Shown: one piece after another, positions 1 through 6,763 of the stretch
Layout of the letters: every line of letters begins with the position of its first letter
Position numbering within the stretch: position 1 is the first letter of the stretch
Assembly (NCBI GenBank): GCA_038251315.1
Contig: JBBSBK010000047.1
Coordinates: 1 to 24,251, forward strand
Source of the DNA: JBBKXP01 sp038251315
GTDB taxonomy: Bacteria; Pseudomonadota; Alphaproteobacteria; Rhodobacterales; Rhodobacteraceae
Length of the DNA: 24,251 nt
Reading direction: 5' to 3'
Notes under the pieces: generated by a model
Database searches by the model: none
What the model saw: only the letters and a program-made list of their open reading frames with translations
What the model was told of the DNA's origin: nothing
Program-made: the position numbers and the translations under genes

Positions 1-593
1 ACAGCACTCTCGGCATTCCCCAGCACCCCCGGCAGCAGCCGCACGCAGGCGTCGATCAGGGTCATCGCGGGTAGTTCGCCCCCCGTGAGGACGTAGTCGC
101 CCATCGACACTTCCGTCACCCCGTAGTGTTCCAGCACCCGTTCATCGACCCCCTCGAACCGCCCGCACAGCAGCGTCACGCCGTCCTGCCGCGACAGGCT
201 TTGCGCCATGCTTTGGCCGAATAGCGCCCCGCGCGGCGACAGGTAGATCAGCGGCAGACGCCGCCGCGTCCGCGCTGCATCAATTGCCCGGCCCACCACA
301 TCGGCGCGCAGGACCATCCCCGCGCCGCCCCCGGCAGGGGTGTCATCGACGTTGCGGTGCCGCCCTTCGCCGTATTCACGCAGATCGAAAGTCTGGAGTT
401 GCCAGCGCCCGTCCTGCAAAGCCTTGCCCGTCAGGCTGTCGCCAAGGATGCCCGGAAACGCCTGCGGCAACAGCGTAATTACCTGCGCCGTCCAGGCCCG
501 TGCAAGGTCGGGCGCGTCACTCATCAACTCGCGCGGTTGCAGGGTCGGGCGGATCGTCTTGCGGCCTGCCGATTTCGGGGCCTTGTCCGTCAT
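1..593 (-). CDS. trmD: tRNA (guanine-N1)-methyltransferase TrmD, 3' end missing
   Basis: Methylates G37 at N1 in tRNAs reading CNN codons, using SAM, which prevents +1 frameshifting. About 197 codons are present; the C-terminal part lies beyond the left edge. The SPOUT-knot signatures are visible in order: YLSPRGALFGQ, LLCGRFEGVDERVLEHY and SMGDYVLTGGELPAM. The chosen ATG (593-591) overlaps the stop of the preceding sulfotransferase as ATGA. It gives a 23-residue N-terminal extension before a second possible start, MSDAPDLARAW at 524; I keep the longer form because of the overlap and because such extensions occur in Rhodobacterales TrmD. It is the last visible gene of the rpsP operon. The family call is secure; only the exact start is open. 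Confidence 0.96.
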   Translation of the reverse strand, partial: MTDKAPKSAGRKTIRPTLQPRELMSDAPDLARAWTAQVITLLPQAFPGILGDSLTGKALQDGRWQLQTFDLREYGEGRHRNVDDTPAGGGAGMVLRADVVGRAIDAARTRRRLPLIYLSPRGALFGQSMAQSLSRQDGVTLLCGRFEGVDERVLEHYGVTEVSMGDYVLTGGELPAMTLIDACVRLLPGVLGNAESA

Positions 594-1384
594 GTCCGCA
601 CCCATCCGCCCAAATTGGACCTTACGGCCAACGCCTGTTTCTTGGCCACTACATCGGCGTCGGACATTGTTGACTGGTTCAGCACCAGAAATTGTTCTGA
701 CAGGTCTACCCCCGGCCCCGCATTGTCACGCCCCACGGGCACGATCCGGTCGGTGACGCTCGAGGGCAGGTCCAGCAGATCAAGCAGCGCGCCCCCCGGT
801 CCGTGCCGATGGGCCTGCATGTCCTCAAGCCGCAGGGTGGTGACCGGCAGATCAACCGCCCCGCCGATGTCACGCGCAATCGCGGCCAGATCGGCGGCCC
901 CGGCATAGTGGGCAGCGAATTCATCCCGCCCAAGGGTCAGCCGGTGACCCAGCAGATGGTGCCGCCAAGTGGAATACAGCCATGCGTCGGGGTCCCGTAT
1001 CGTCAGCGCGACCTGCATGTCCGCCCCCGGAAACCATTCGGCCAGATAGCCGCAGACATAGGCGACCGTCAGTGCGGCCGCGCCGTAATCGGCGACCCCC
1101 GGCCAGCCGGGCAGGTCGCCCGCCAGCCCTTCGCAACTGATGACCAGATTGGGGCTGTCGATCCCGGCAAAGGCAGGTTGCAGCGCCTCGGCCAGATCGA
1201 CCAGCGCCAGCGGATTGCGCGACCGCGAAAACCCGATGCATATTTTGACCGCAGGTTTCAGATGCCGCAACATGACCAACCCGACCTGCGGGGCCAGACT
1301 GTCGCGATTGGACCAAAGCAGATGCTGGATCGAACTGGTTCCGGTCTTGTGAAACCCCGGATGCAGCAGGATGCGGTCAGGCAT
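590..1384 (-). CDS. Sulfotransferase-like protein inserted between rimM and trmD
   Basis: A 264-residue protein resembling PAPS-dependent sulfotransferases. Near the N terminus, HPGFHKTGTSSIQ (residues 8-20) matches the 5'-phosphosulfate-binding loop, and LTIRDPDAWLYSTWRHHLL (about 127-145) matches the 3'-phosphate-binding region with Arg and Ser/Thr in the expected places. No signal peptide or membrane segment is evident, so it should be cytoplasmic. The ATG at 1384 lies inside the end of rimM (8-base overlap) and the TGA overlaps the trmD ATG by 4 bases, so translation is probably coupled on both sides. A start 168 bases further upstream is open but lies within rimM and is unlikely. The substrate is unknown. 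It is not a classical member of the rpsP-rimM-trmD operon. Sulfotransferase-fold membership is likely; activity is inference. Confidence 0.8.
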   Translation of the reverse strand: MPDRILLHPGFHKTGTSSIQHLLWSNRDSLAPQVGLVMLRHLKPAVKICIGFSRSRNPLALVDLAEALQPAFAGIDSPNLVISCEGLAGDLPGWPGVADYGAAALTVAYVCGYLAEWFPGADMQVALTIRDPDAWLYSTWRHHLLGHRLTLGRDEFAAHYAGAADLAAIARDIGGAVDLPVTTLRLEDMQAHRHGPGGALLDLLDLPSSVTDRIVPVGRDNAGPGVDLSEQFLVLNQSTMSDADVVAKKQALAVRSNLGGWVRT

Positions 1385-1889
1385 CGCCAAAATAGCCCTC
1401 GGGCGGGTCGGCGACGATGCGGCCCGATCCCAGATCGACGGTGGGGACGATGGCGTGCGTAAAAGGAAGCAGAACCGTTTCGCGTATCCCCGGCGCAATG
1501 ACTTCCAGCAAATCACCCGCGCCGTGGTTTTCGACGCCTTTGACAGTGCCAAGCAGTGTGCCGCCCGTGTCGTAGACCGACAGGCCGATCAGATCGGCGT
1601 GGTAGAATTCATCGTTGGGCAGGGATGGCAGACGCGCACGGTCGGCATAAAGTGCGTGACCGCGCAGCGCGTCCGCCTGTTCCTTGGTGTCGATCCCGGC
1701 CATGCGGGCGACAAGGGCGTTGGTCAGTTGGGCGGTCAGGGTGACCGAGGAGAACGCCTGCCCGTCCTCGGTATAAAGCGGGGTGTAAAGCGCGATCGCC
1801 TCGGGCACGGCGCAGAAGGATTTCAGGCGCACCTCGCCATTGACGCCGAAGGCGCCTGCGAGTGTGCCGACAATCACGCGGTCAGTCAT
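1377..1889 (-). CDS. rimM: 16S rRNA processing protein RimM
   Basis: Ribosome maturation factor that binds the 30S head through S19 and assists 16S rRNA processing. It is 170 residues, a normal length. The N-terminal RimM domain begins IVGTLAGAFGVNGEVRLKSF (about residues 5-24) and is followed by a PRC-barrel domain with KGVENHGAGDLLEV. The start at 1889 is chosen because AAGGAG lies 7 bases upstream and the family sequence begins there; a longer reading to 1922 adds an unrelated N terminus. Its ATG overlaps the TGA of the small upstream reading frame (ATGA), and its own stop overlaps the sulfotransferase start by 8 bases. It is part of the rpsP-trmD transcription unit. Confidence 0.95.
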   Translation of the reverse strand: MTDRVIVGTLAGAFGVNGEVRLKSFCAVPEAIALYTPLYTEDGQAFSSVTLTAQLTNALVARMAGIDTKEQADALRGHALYADRARLPSLPNDEFYHADLIGLSVYDTGGTLLGTVKGVENHGAGDLLEVIAPGIRETVLLPFTHAIVPTVDLGSGRIVADPPEGYFGDA

Positions 1890-2029
1890 CGTGTCGCTCC
1901 TTGGCAAACGCCCCGTTCCCAATAACCGCGGGCAGCGACGCAGGCATCACCCGACAGACCATGTTGCACCCACATACCACAGCCAAAGGCGGCGGCGGGA
2001 ATCAGGAGTTTGCGAAACAGCCAGAGCAT
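1886..2029 (-). CDS. 47-residue putative membrane peptide upstream of rimM
   Basis: A short reading frame filling the gap between rpsP and rimM. The product begins MLWLFRKLLIPAAAFGCGMW, a positively charged then hydrophobic stretch typical of a signal anchor or single membrane helix, followed by a tail containing DACVAARGYWERGVC. That two-cysteine pattern, C then G-x-W then C, recalls small uncharacterised Rhodobacteraceae proteins. The AAGGTG sequence 6 bases before the ATG is an acceptable ribosome-binding site. The TGA overlaps the rimM ATG as ATGA, the same coupling used elsewhere in this operon, and supports genuine translation. Function unknown. Shortness is the main reason for doubt. 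Confidence 0.65.
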   Translation of the reverse strand: MLWLFRKLLIPAAAFGCGMWVQHGLSGDACVAARGYWERGVCQGATR

Positions 2030-2051
2030 GTCGTCACCTTCGAAAGGAAAG

Positions 2052-2079
2052 CGGGGCCGGACGTGATCGCCCGGCCCCG
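2052..2079 (-). promoter_or_regulatory. Intercistronic hairpin after rpsP
   Basis: A perfect 9-bp inverted repeat (CGGGGCCGG at 2052-2060 with CCGGCCCCG at 2071-2079) with a 10-base loop lies 8 bases beyond the rpsP stop and 22 bases before the start of the 47-residue peptide. On the minus strand it is followed by a pyrimidine run (CTTTCCTTT) rather than a clean U tract. It could be a leaky terminator or a block against 3' exonucleases that keeps rpsP message more abundant than the downstream cistrons. Confidence 0.6.
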
Positions 2080-2086
2080 TATCCGA

Positions 2087-2536
2087 TCACTCAGCCTTTT
2101 CTTCGGCGGGTGCGGCTTCTTCGGCAACGGCCTCCTCGGCGGGGGCTTCTTCAACCACTTCCGGCTCCGGCGCGGGGGCCTTGGCGGCCTCGGCAGCGGC
2201 AACGGCGCGGGCGTCTTTCTTGGCGGCGCGGTCCTTGGCGTTCTTGCCCGGCTCGCCTTTTTTCAGGTTTGCGCGCTCTTTCTTGGCAACGACACCGGCG
2301 GCCTCAAGCATCCGGCTGACCCGGTCGGTCGGCTGTGCGCCTTGACCCAGCCAGTATTGCACGCGCTCGACGTCCATCCTGATCCGCTCTTCGCTGTCTT
2401 TGGGCAGCATCGGCGCGTAAGTGCCCAGCTTTTCCAGGAACCGGCCGTCACGCGGCATCCGGCTGTCGGATGCGACGATCGCGTAATGCGGGCGCTTCTT
2501 GGAACCGCCACGGGCGAGTCTGATTTTCATGGCCAT
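2087..2536 (-). CDS. rpsP: 30S ribosomal protein S16
   Basis: Small-subunit ribosomal protein that binds 16S rRNA early in assembly. The first about 85 residues carry the S16 core, with KIRLARGGSKKRPHYAIVA, DGRFLEKLGTYAPM and the basic segment ending before ANLKKGEPG. The remaining about 60 residues are an Ala/Glu/Lys-rich low-complexity tail, longer than in E. coli S16 (82 residues) but of a kind often seen in alphaproteobacteria. The start MAMKIRL is supported by AAGGAG 7 bases upstream of the first ATG. It is the first ribosomal gene of the rpsP - small peptide - rimM - sulfotransferase - trmD unit and is followed by a strong hairpin. Confidence 0.97.
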   Translation of the reverse strand: MAMKIRLARGGSKKRPHYAIVASDSRMPRDGRFLEKLGTYAPMLPKDSEERIRMDVERVQYWLGQGAQPTDRVSRMLEAAGVVAKKERANLKKGEPGKNAKDRAAKKDARAVAAAEAAKAPAPEPEVVEEAPAEEAVAEEAAPAEEKAE

Positions 2537-2564
2537 GAGTATTCTCCTTTGATGGCATAGATTT

Positions 2565-2597
2565 AGGTGGGGTGCAGGTGGGATGAAACCCCACCCT
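2565..2597. repeat. Palindromic GTAGGGTGGG-type intergenic element
   Basis: The gap between chorismate mutase and rpsP contains nested complementary blocks: GGTGGGGT (2566-2573) can pair with ACCCCACC (2588-2595), and GGTGGG (2577-2582) can alternatively pair with CCCACC (2590-2595). On the minus strand it reads TAGGGTGGGG...CCCACC...CCCCACC. It looks like a small mobile-type or REP-like palindrome and could also act as a weak terminator or processing site. Only one copy is in this window, so repeat status is inferred from its form. Confidence 0.45.
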
Positions 2598-2892
2598 ACG
2601 TTTGGTGTTGTTCGTGGTGTTTGATGACTTCCTGGATCACGAAGGCCAGAAACTTTTTCGCAAACTCGGGGTCCAGATTGGCCTTTGTTGCAAGGTCGGT
2701 CAGCCGGGCGATCTGCTGCGCTTCGCGGGCAGGATCGGACGGCGGCAGGTCGTGTGCAGCCTTGAGCCGCCCGACCGATTGGGTGTGCTTGAACCGCTCG
2801 GCCAGCGTATAGACAAGGATCGCGTCAAGCCTGTCGATGCTTTCGCGGTGATCCTTGAGCAGGTCGGCGGCGCGGGCGGTGGCGTCAGTCAT
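2596..2892 (-). CDS. Chorismate mutase, AroQ class
   Basis: A 98-residue all-helical protein expected to rearrange chorismate to prephenate for phenylalanine and tyrosine synthesis. The active-site residues known from the E. coli P-protein mutase domain are all found at a constant offset of about five: R16, R33, K44, D53, R56, E57, plus Q87 in the last helix (family residues R11, R28, K39, D48, R51, E52, Q88). It is a free-standing mutase with no dehydratase or dehydrogenase fused. The ATG at 2892 overlaps the stop of the upstream acetyltransferase as ATGA. Its stop lies in the palindromic element before rpsP. Its place in a ribosome/SRP block probably reflects shared transcription rather than shared function. 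Confidence 0.9.
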   Translation of the reverse strand: MTDATARAADLLKDHRESIDRLDAILVYTLAERFKHTQSVGRLKAAHDLPPSDPAREAQQIARLTDLATKANLDPEFAKKFLAFVIQEVIKHHEQHQT

Positions 2893-3464
2893 AGCTCGGC
2901 CACCTCGGGGCGGGGATAGCGATAGGCGAGTGTGCCGTCGTGGTCGGCGGCAGCGTCATGGAACGCGCCCAAGCGTTCAGCCAAAGTGATCGCGCGGGTG
3001 TTGCCCGGTTCGATATAACTGACCAGCGCGTCCCAGCTCAACGCGTTGAACGCATTGTTGCGGGCCGAAGTGGCGGTTTCAAAGGCGTAACCTTGGCCTT
3101 CCCCTTCGGTGGTGAAAAAGAACGACAGTTCCGGTTCCGGGTCGCCGGTTTCGTGGCCGAGCAGAACAAAGCCGACGACCGATTTGTCGGATTGCAGTTC
3201 GACCGTCCACAGCCCCGCGCCGCGCAGGATCCAACTGGCCGTCAGTTGCAGAAAATCGTCCCATGCACCTTCGCGGGTCGTCTGGTTCGAAATGTGCTGG
3301 CCACGTTCGGACATCACGATTTCGGCGTAGATGTCAAAATCCTCGATATAGGGGCCGCGCATGACGCAGCGGTCGGTGGCGATCCGGGGCAGCGACTGGC
3401 CAATCCGTTCGATGGCGACGGCGGCCTGCCCGGTAGGGCGGGATTCCCAAGGGAGAACGGTCAT
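2889..3464 (-). CDS. GNAT family N-acetyltransferase (RimJ/RimL-like)
   Basis: A 191-residue acetyl-CoA-dependent transferase of the GNAT fold. After the β-strand pair GLWTVEL and VVGFVLLG comes the acidic strand PEPELSFFF, then the acetyl-CoA pyrophosphate loop EGEGQGYAFETA, then VSYIEPGNTRAITLAERLGA, the N-x-x-S/A-x-x-L-x-x-x-x-G motif of RimJ/RimL-type enzymes. The acceptor (protein N terminus, amino acid or small molecule) cannot be told. It is coupled by ATGA to chorismate mutase downstream and separated by 58 bases from a paralogous GNAT upstream; the two share about the same order of motifs and may be an old tandem duplication. Confidence 0.88.
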   Translation of the reverse strand: MTVLPWESRPTGQAAVAIERIGQSLPRIATDRCVMRGPYIEDFDIYAEIVMSERGQHISNQTTREGAWDDFLQLTASWILRGAGLWTVELQSDKSVVGFVLLGHETGDPEPELSFFFTTEGEGQGYAFETATSARNNAFNALSWDALVSYIEPGNTRAITLAERLGAFHDAAADHDGTLAYRYPRPEVAEL

Positions 3465-3522
3465 ATGGATGCCTTTCGTTTCAGGTGGGGCGGCACGGGG
3501 CAGGGGGTCTCGAAGCGTTTCG

Positions 3523-4044
3523 TCATGTCACCGCTTCCGGCCCCGGGTGCCGCCAAAGTTCGTCAGGGCCAAGATTGGGGTTCTCATAGGTCCGCTCGTA
3601 GGACGCGCCGAGCTTGCGGGCGAGGCGTTTGGAACGTTCGTTGGACGGCAGGATATTCGATGTGAGGGTCGTCATGCCGAGTGTTGCGTAGGCATAACCG
3701 CGCACGGCACGCGCGGCCTCGTCGGCATATCCCTTGCCCTCGCCGCCAGCGAACATCACCCAGCCGAGTTCCGGTTCCGGCCAGCCGTGCGGGTTCCACA
3801 ACCCGACCATACCAACCGTTTCGCCCGCAGCCTCGACCGTCCAGAATCCGTAGCCGTGCAGGCACCAATGGCCGATTGACATGGCGAACCAGCGCCAGGC
3901 GTCGTCGCGCGACAAGGTGCCGCCGAAACCTGCGGCGCGGGCGGGGTCGGCAAAGAAATCGGCGATCGGGGCGAAATCCTGCGGTTCAGGGCCGCGTAGG
4001 GTCAGCCGGTCTGTGGTCAGGGTGGGGGCGGCGGTCAGCGTCAT
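3523..4044 (-). CDS. GNAT family N-acetyltransferase (RimJ/RimL-like), coupled to ffh
   Basis: A 173-residue GNAT enzyme. Visible landmarks are TTDRLTLRGPEPQDF at the N terminus, GFWTVEAAGETVGMVGLW, PEPELGWVM, the acetyl-CoA loop GGEGKGYADEAARAV and SNILPSNERSKRLARKLGA. The ATG at 4044 overlaps the ffh TGA as ATGA, so it is translated with ffh. The neighbouring GNAT at 2889-3464 has the same architecture. The acceptor substrate is unknown. Modification of a ribosomal or SRP-related protein is suggested by the neighbourhood but is speculation. Confidence 0.88.
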   Translation of the reverse strand: MTLTAAPTLTTDRLTLRGPEPQDFAPIADFFADPARAAGFGGTLSRDDAWRWFAMSIGHWCLHGYGFWTVEAAGETVGMVGLWNPHGWPEPELGWVMFAGGEGKGYADEAARAVRGYAYATLGMTTLTSNILPSNERSKRLARKLGASYERTYENPNLGPDELWRHPGPEAVT

Positions 4045-5546
4045 TTCTTTTTGCCGAACCCCGACAGGCCGGGGGGCAGTTGCATGCCGCCGCCGCCAAG
4101 GCCGGGCAGTCCGCCCATCTTGCCCTGCCCCATCTTGCCTTGCATCGCCTTTGCCGCCGCTTCCATCGCGGCGGGGTCGTTCATGTCGGGGCCGCCTTTG
4201 CCGAACATCCCCTTCATCGCCTGTTTGAGCATCCCGCCTTTGCCCATCTTGCCCATTTTCTTCATCATGTCGGCCATCTGGCGATGCTGCTTGACCAGTT
4301 TGTTAAGTTCGGACACCTCAAGCCCCGCACCGCCCGCGATCCGTTTCTTGCGGCTGGCGGCGAGAAGATCGGGATTCGCGCGTTCCTTTTTCGTCATCGA
4401 ATTGATCAGGGCGACCTGACGTTTCAGAATGCTGTCGTCCAGCCCCGCCTTGTCCATCTGCCCCTTCATCTTGGCGGCACCGGGGAGCATGCCCATCAGC
4501 CCCTCCATCCCGCCCATCTTCATCATCTGTTCCAACTGCAACTTGAGGTCGTTCATGTTGAACTGCCCCTTTTGAAACCGGCGCATCATCCGTTCGGCCT
4601 GTTCGGCCTCAATGGTTTCCTGCGCCCGTTCGACCAGCGCGACGATGTCGCCCATGCCGAGAATCCGGCCCGCGATTCGCCCCGGTTCGAAGGTTTCAAG
4701 GGCGTCCATCTTTTCGCCCATGCCGACAAAGCGGATCGGCTTGCCCGTGACCGCCCGCATCGACAGGGCCGCACCGCCGCGCCCGTCGCCGTCCATCCGG
4801 GTCAGGACCACGCCGGTGACGCCGATCTTGTCGTCGAATTCCTGCGCCACCTCGACGGCGACCTGTCCGGTCAGGCCGTCGACCACCAGCAGTGTTTCGC
4901 GCGGGTTGACCACGTCGCGCACGGCTGCGGCCTGCGCGATCAGATCGGTGTCGATCTGCATCCGGCCTGCGGTGTCGAGCATATAGACGTCATATCCGCC
5001 AAGGCTGGCCTGCGTCTTGGCCCGCCGCGCGATCTGCACCGGGTCTTCGCCCTTGACGATCGGCAGGGTATCGACGCCGATCTGTTTGCCAAGGATCGCC
5101 AACTGTTCCATCGCGGCGGGTCGGTTGGTGTCAAGCGAGGCCATCAGCACCCGCTTGCCCTCGCGTTCTTTCAGCCGTTTGGCCAGCTTGGCAGTCGTCG
5201 TCGTCTTGCCCGACCCTTGCAGGCCGACCATCAGGATCGGTGCCGGCGGATTGTCGATCTTCAGCACGCCGGGATCGCTGTCGCCGGTCAGGATGTGCTG
5301 GAGTTCGTCATGCACGATCTTGACGACCTGCTGGCCGGGGGTGACCGATTTGGTGACCGACTGCCCGGTTGCCTTGGCCTGCACCGCGGCGACGAAATCG
5401 CGGGCCACGGGCAGGGACACGTCGGCCTCGAGCAGCGCCACGCGGACCTCGCGCAGCGCGGTTTTCACGTCGTCTTCGGACAGCGCACCCTGTCTGGTCA
5501 GACGGTCGAAGACACCCGACAGGCGTTCTGAAAGATTCTCAAACAT
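4041..5546 (-). CDS. ffh: Signal recognition particle protein Ffh
   Basis: GTPase that, with 4.5S RNA and FtsY, delivers nascent inner-membrane proteins to the translocon. It is 501 residues. An N-terminal helical bundle is followed by the G domain with P-loop GLQGSGKTT (about residues 108-116), LDTAGRMQ and the TRMDGDGRGGAAL segment, and then the methionine-rich M domain with RIAGGAGLEVSELN and a run of MKKMGKMGKGG-type sequence that binds 4.5S RNA and signal peptides. The start at 5546 (MFENLSERL) is chosen because AAAGGA lies about 8 bases upstream; an in-frame ATG 13 codons earlier has no family support. Its leader contains a promoter and a terminator-ended structured RNA. The gene is coupled downstream to a GNAT. 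Confidence 0.98.
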   Translation of the reverse strand: MFENLSERLSGVFDRLTRQGALSEDDVKTALREVRVALLEADVSLPVARDFVAAVQAKATGQSVTKSVTPGQQVVKIVHDELQHILTGDSDPGVLKIDNPPAPILMVGLQGSGKTTTTAKLAKRLKEREGKRVLMASLDTNRPAAMEQLAILGKQIGVDTLPIVKGEDPVQIARRAKTQASLGGYDVYMLDTAGRMQIDTDLIAQAAAVRDVVNPRETLLVVDGLTGQVAVEVAQEFDDKIGVTGVVLTRMDGDGRGGAALSMRAVTGKPIRFVGMGEKMDALETFEPGRIAGRILGMGDIVALVERAQETIEAEQAERMMRRFQKGQFNMNDLKLQLEQMMKMGGMEGLMGMLPGAAKMKGQMDKAGLDDSILKRQVALINSMTKKERANPDLLAASRKKRIAGGAGLEVSELNKLVKQHRQMADMMKKMGKMGKGGMLKQAMKGMFGKGGPDMNDPAAMEAAAKAMQGKMGQGKMGGLPGLGGGGMQLPPGLSGFGKKK

Positions 5547-5602
5547 GCGTCTGGTCCTTTCCGACCGTTGCAACCAAGCCCCCAAGATAGGCAGGGACCA
5601 CG

Positions 5603-5628
5603 AAAAACAAAAGCGCCCCCACGGGCGC
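5603..5628 (-). terminator. Intrinsic terminator in the ffh leader
   Basis: On the minus strand GCGCCC-GTGG-GGGCGC forms a 6-bp all-GC stem with a 4-base loop, followed directly by TTTTGTTTTT. This is a textbook rho-independent terminator. It lies about 60 bases upstream of the ffh start codon and points towards ffh, so it would either end a small RNA or attenuate ffh transcription. Confidence 0.82.
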
Positions 5629-5695
5629 GACGCGCTGGTGGGGGGCGATCCCGGACGTGTCGCCGGGACCGGAAAGCTGGCGCGATCCGGGATTG
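5604..5695 (-). ncRNA. Candidate structured leader RNA or sRNA upstream of ffh
   Basis: Between a promoter-like TTGACT-N17-TTAGAC (5730-5702) and the intrinsic terminator lies a GC-rich stretch of about 90 bases. Block A (ATCCCGGA, minus strand 5693-5686) is perfectly complementary to block C (TCCGGGAT, 5655-5648), 8 bp; block B (TCCCGG, 5668-5663) can instead pair with CCGGGA in block C. The A-C and B-C pairings exclude one another. No start codon with a plausible reading frame was found in it. The 4.5S RNA signature GGAAGNAGC is absent. I recall that an alphaproteobacterial RNA motif upstream of ffh has been reported, but I could not check whether this is it. The remaining 5' part of this intergenic region (5731-5881) shows no feature I can assign beyond the LysR leader. 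Confidence 0.6.
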
Positions 5696-5701
5696 CGCGT
5701 C

Positions 5702-5730
5702 GTCTAAAGGCGTTGGGGTCGCAGAGTCAA
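5702..5730 (-). promoter_or_regulatory. Promoter for the ffh leader RNA/operon
   Basis: Minus-strand TTGACT (5730-5725), a 17-base spacer and TTAGAC (5707-5702) form a good sigma-70-type promoter. The preceding base is C and the spacer ends in GCCT, as in the promoter before atpI. Transcription would start near 5695. Confidence 0.55.
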
Positions 5731-5881
5731 GTCTGGATTCGGCTGACGGTCGCGCGCACGCGAGACAGGCGCATACCTGCGCCGGTTCGCTGGCCTCCCG
5801 CCCATGCCCCTTGCGCCTGTGAACGGTTACGGGCAATTTTACCGCATAGCTGTGTATCTGCGCACGAAGGAACCCCGCCAC

Positions 5882-6763
5882 ATGATGCAGAACTGGGACG
5901 AGGTGCGCACGGCCTATCAGGTGGCGCGAATGGGCACGGTCAGCGGTGCTGCCGAGGTGCTGGGGGTCCACCACGCCACGGTGATCCGCCACATCGACGC
6001 GCTGGAACAGCGGCTGGGCGTGAAGCTGTTCCAGCGCCATGCCCGCGGCTACACGGCGACCGAAGCGGGGCGCGATCTGTTGCAGGTGGCGCAGGCGACC
6101 GAGGATCAGTTCACCCAGTTGGCCGGTCGGATCAAGGGGCAGGGCGAGGGGGTGAACGGCGAGTTGGTCGTGACCTCGCTGTCGTCTGTCTCTTGCCTTC
6201 TGGTGCCCATCCTGACCGATTTCCAGTCCGAGAATCCTGGCCTGATCGTGCGCTACCTGACCGACGCACGGCTGTTCCGGCTGGAATATGGCGAGGCACA
6301 TGTGGCAATCCGGGCCGGGACAGTGCCCGATCAGCCCGACAACGTGGTGCAGCCGTTCATGACGCAGCGGGCGGCGCTGGTCGCCAGTCCGGCCTATCTG
6401 CGCCGCCATGGCCAGCCTGGGGCCACCGACGATCTGGTCAACCACTGGTTCGTCGGCCCCGATGGCGCCGACAGCCGGGCGCCGTTCTTTCGCTGGCTGC
6501 ACGCCCTCGTGCCACCCGAACGCATCGTTTTTCGCGCCAGCGACGAAAGGTCACGACGCGATGCGATCATTGCCGGGGCCGGCATCGGGTTCGTGTCATT
6601 GTGGGAACTGGCGCAGAACCCCGAACTGGTCGAGGTCCTCCCACGGCAAGATGACTGGAATGGCGCCCTGTGGCTGGTCACCCACGTCGATCTGCACCGC
6701 ACCGCCAAGGTGCAGGCGTTCCTGACCTATCTCAAGTCGCGGGCGAAAGACCTTGCCGGGTGA
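5882..6763 (+). CDS. LysR family transcriptional regulator
   Basis: A 293-residue LTTR. Residues 1-65 form the winged helix-turn-helix, with TAYQVARMGTVSGAAEVLGV then HHATVIRHIDALEQRLGVKLFQRHARGYTATEAG; the rest is the periplasmic-binding-like effector domain (VVTSLSSVSCLLVPILTDFQ, GEAHVAIRAG). The start at 5882 (MMQNWDEV) follows GAAGGA by about 10 bases; an in-frame ATG at 5804 has no family support. Its TGA overlaps the GTG start of an EamA transporter as GTGA, so the two are co-translated and the transporter is the likely target. The effector is not predictable from sequence. Confidence 0.93.
   Translation: MMQNWDEVRTAYQVARMGTVSGAAEVLGVHHATVIRHIDALEQRLGVKLFQRHARGYTATEAGRDLLQVAQATEDQFTQLAGRIKGQGEGVNGELVVTSLSSVSCLLVPILTDFQSENPGLIVRYLTDARLFRLEYGEAHVAIRAGTVPDQPDNVVQPFMTQRAALVASPAYLRRHGQPGATDDLVNHWFVGPDGADSRAPFFRWLHALVPPERIVFRASDERSRRDAIIAGAGIGFVSLWELAQNPELVEVLPRQDDWNGALWLVTHVDLHRTAKVQAFLTYLKSRAKDLAG

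Noticed and set aside
3681..5531. 616-codon open frame on the plus strand
   Set aside because: It lies antisense to ffh and a GNAT, has a His/Arg/Gln-rich composition typical of the complement of GC-rich genes, and shows no family motif or ribosome-binding site.
5604..5695. Structured RNA before ffh as 4.5S SRP RNA
   Set aside because: The invariant GGAAG/AGCAG loop sequence of 4.5S RNA is not present in this stretch.
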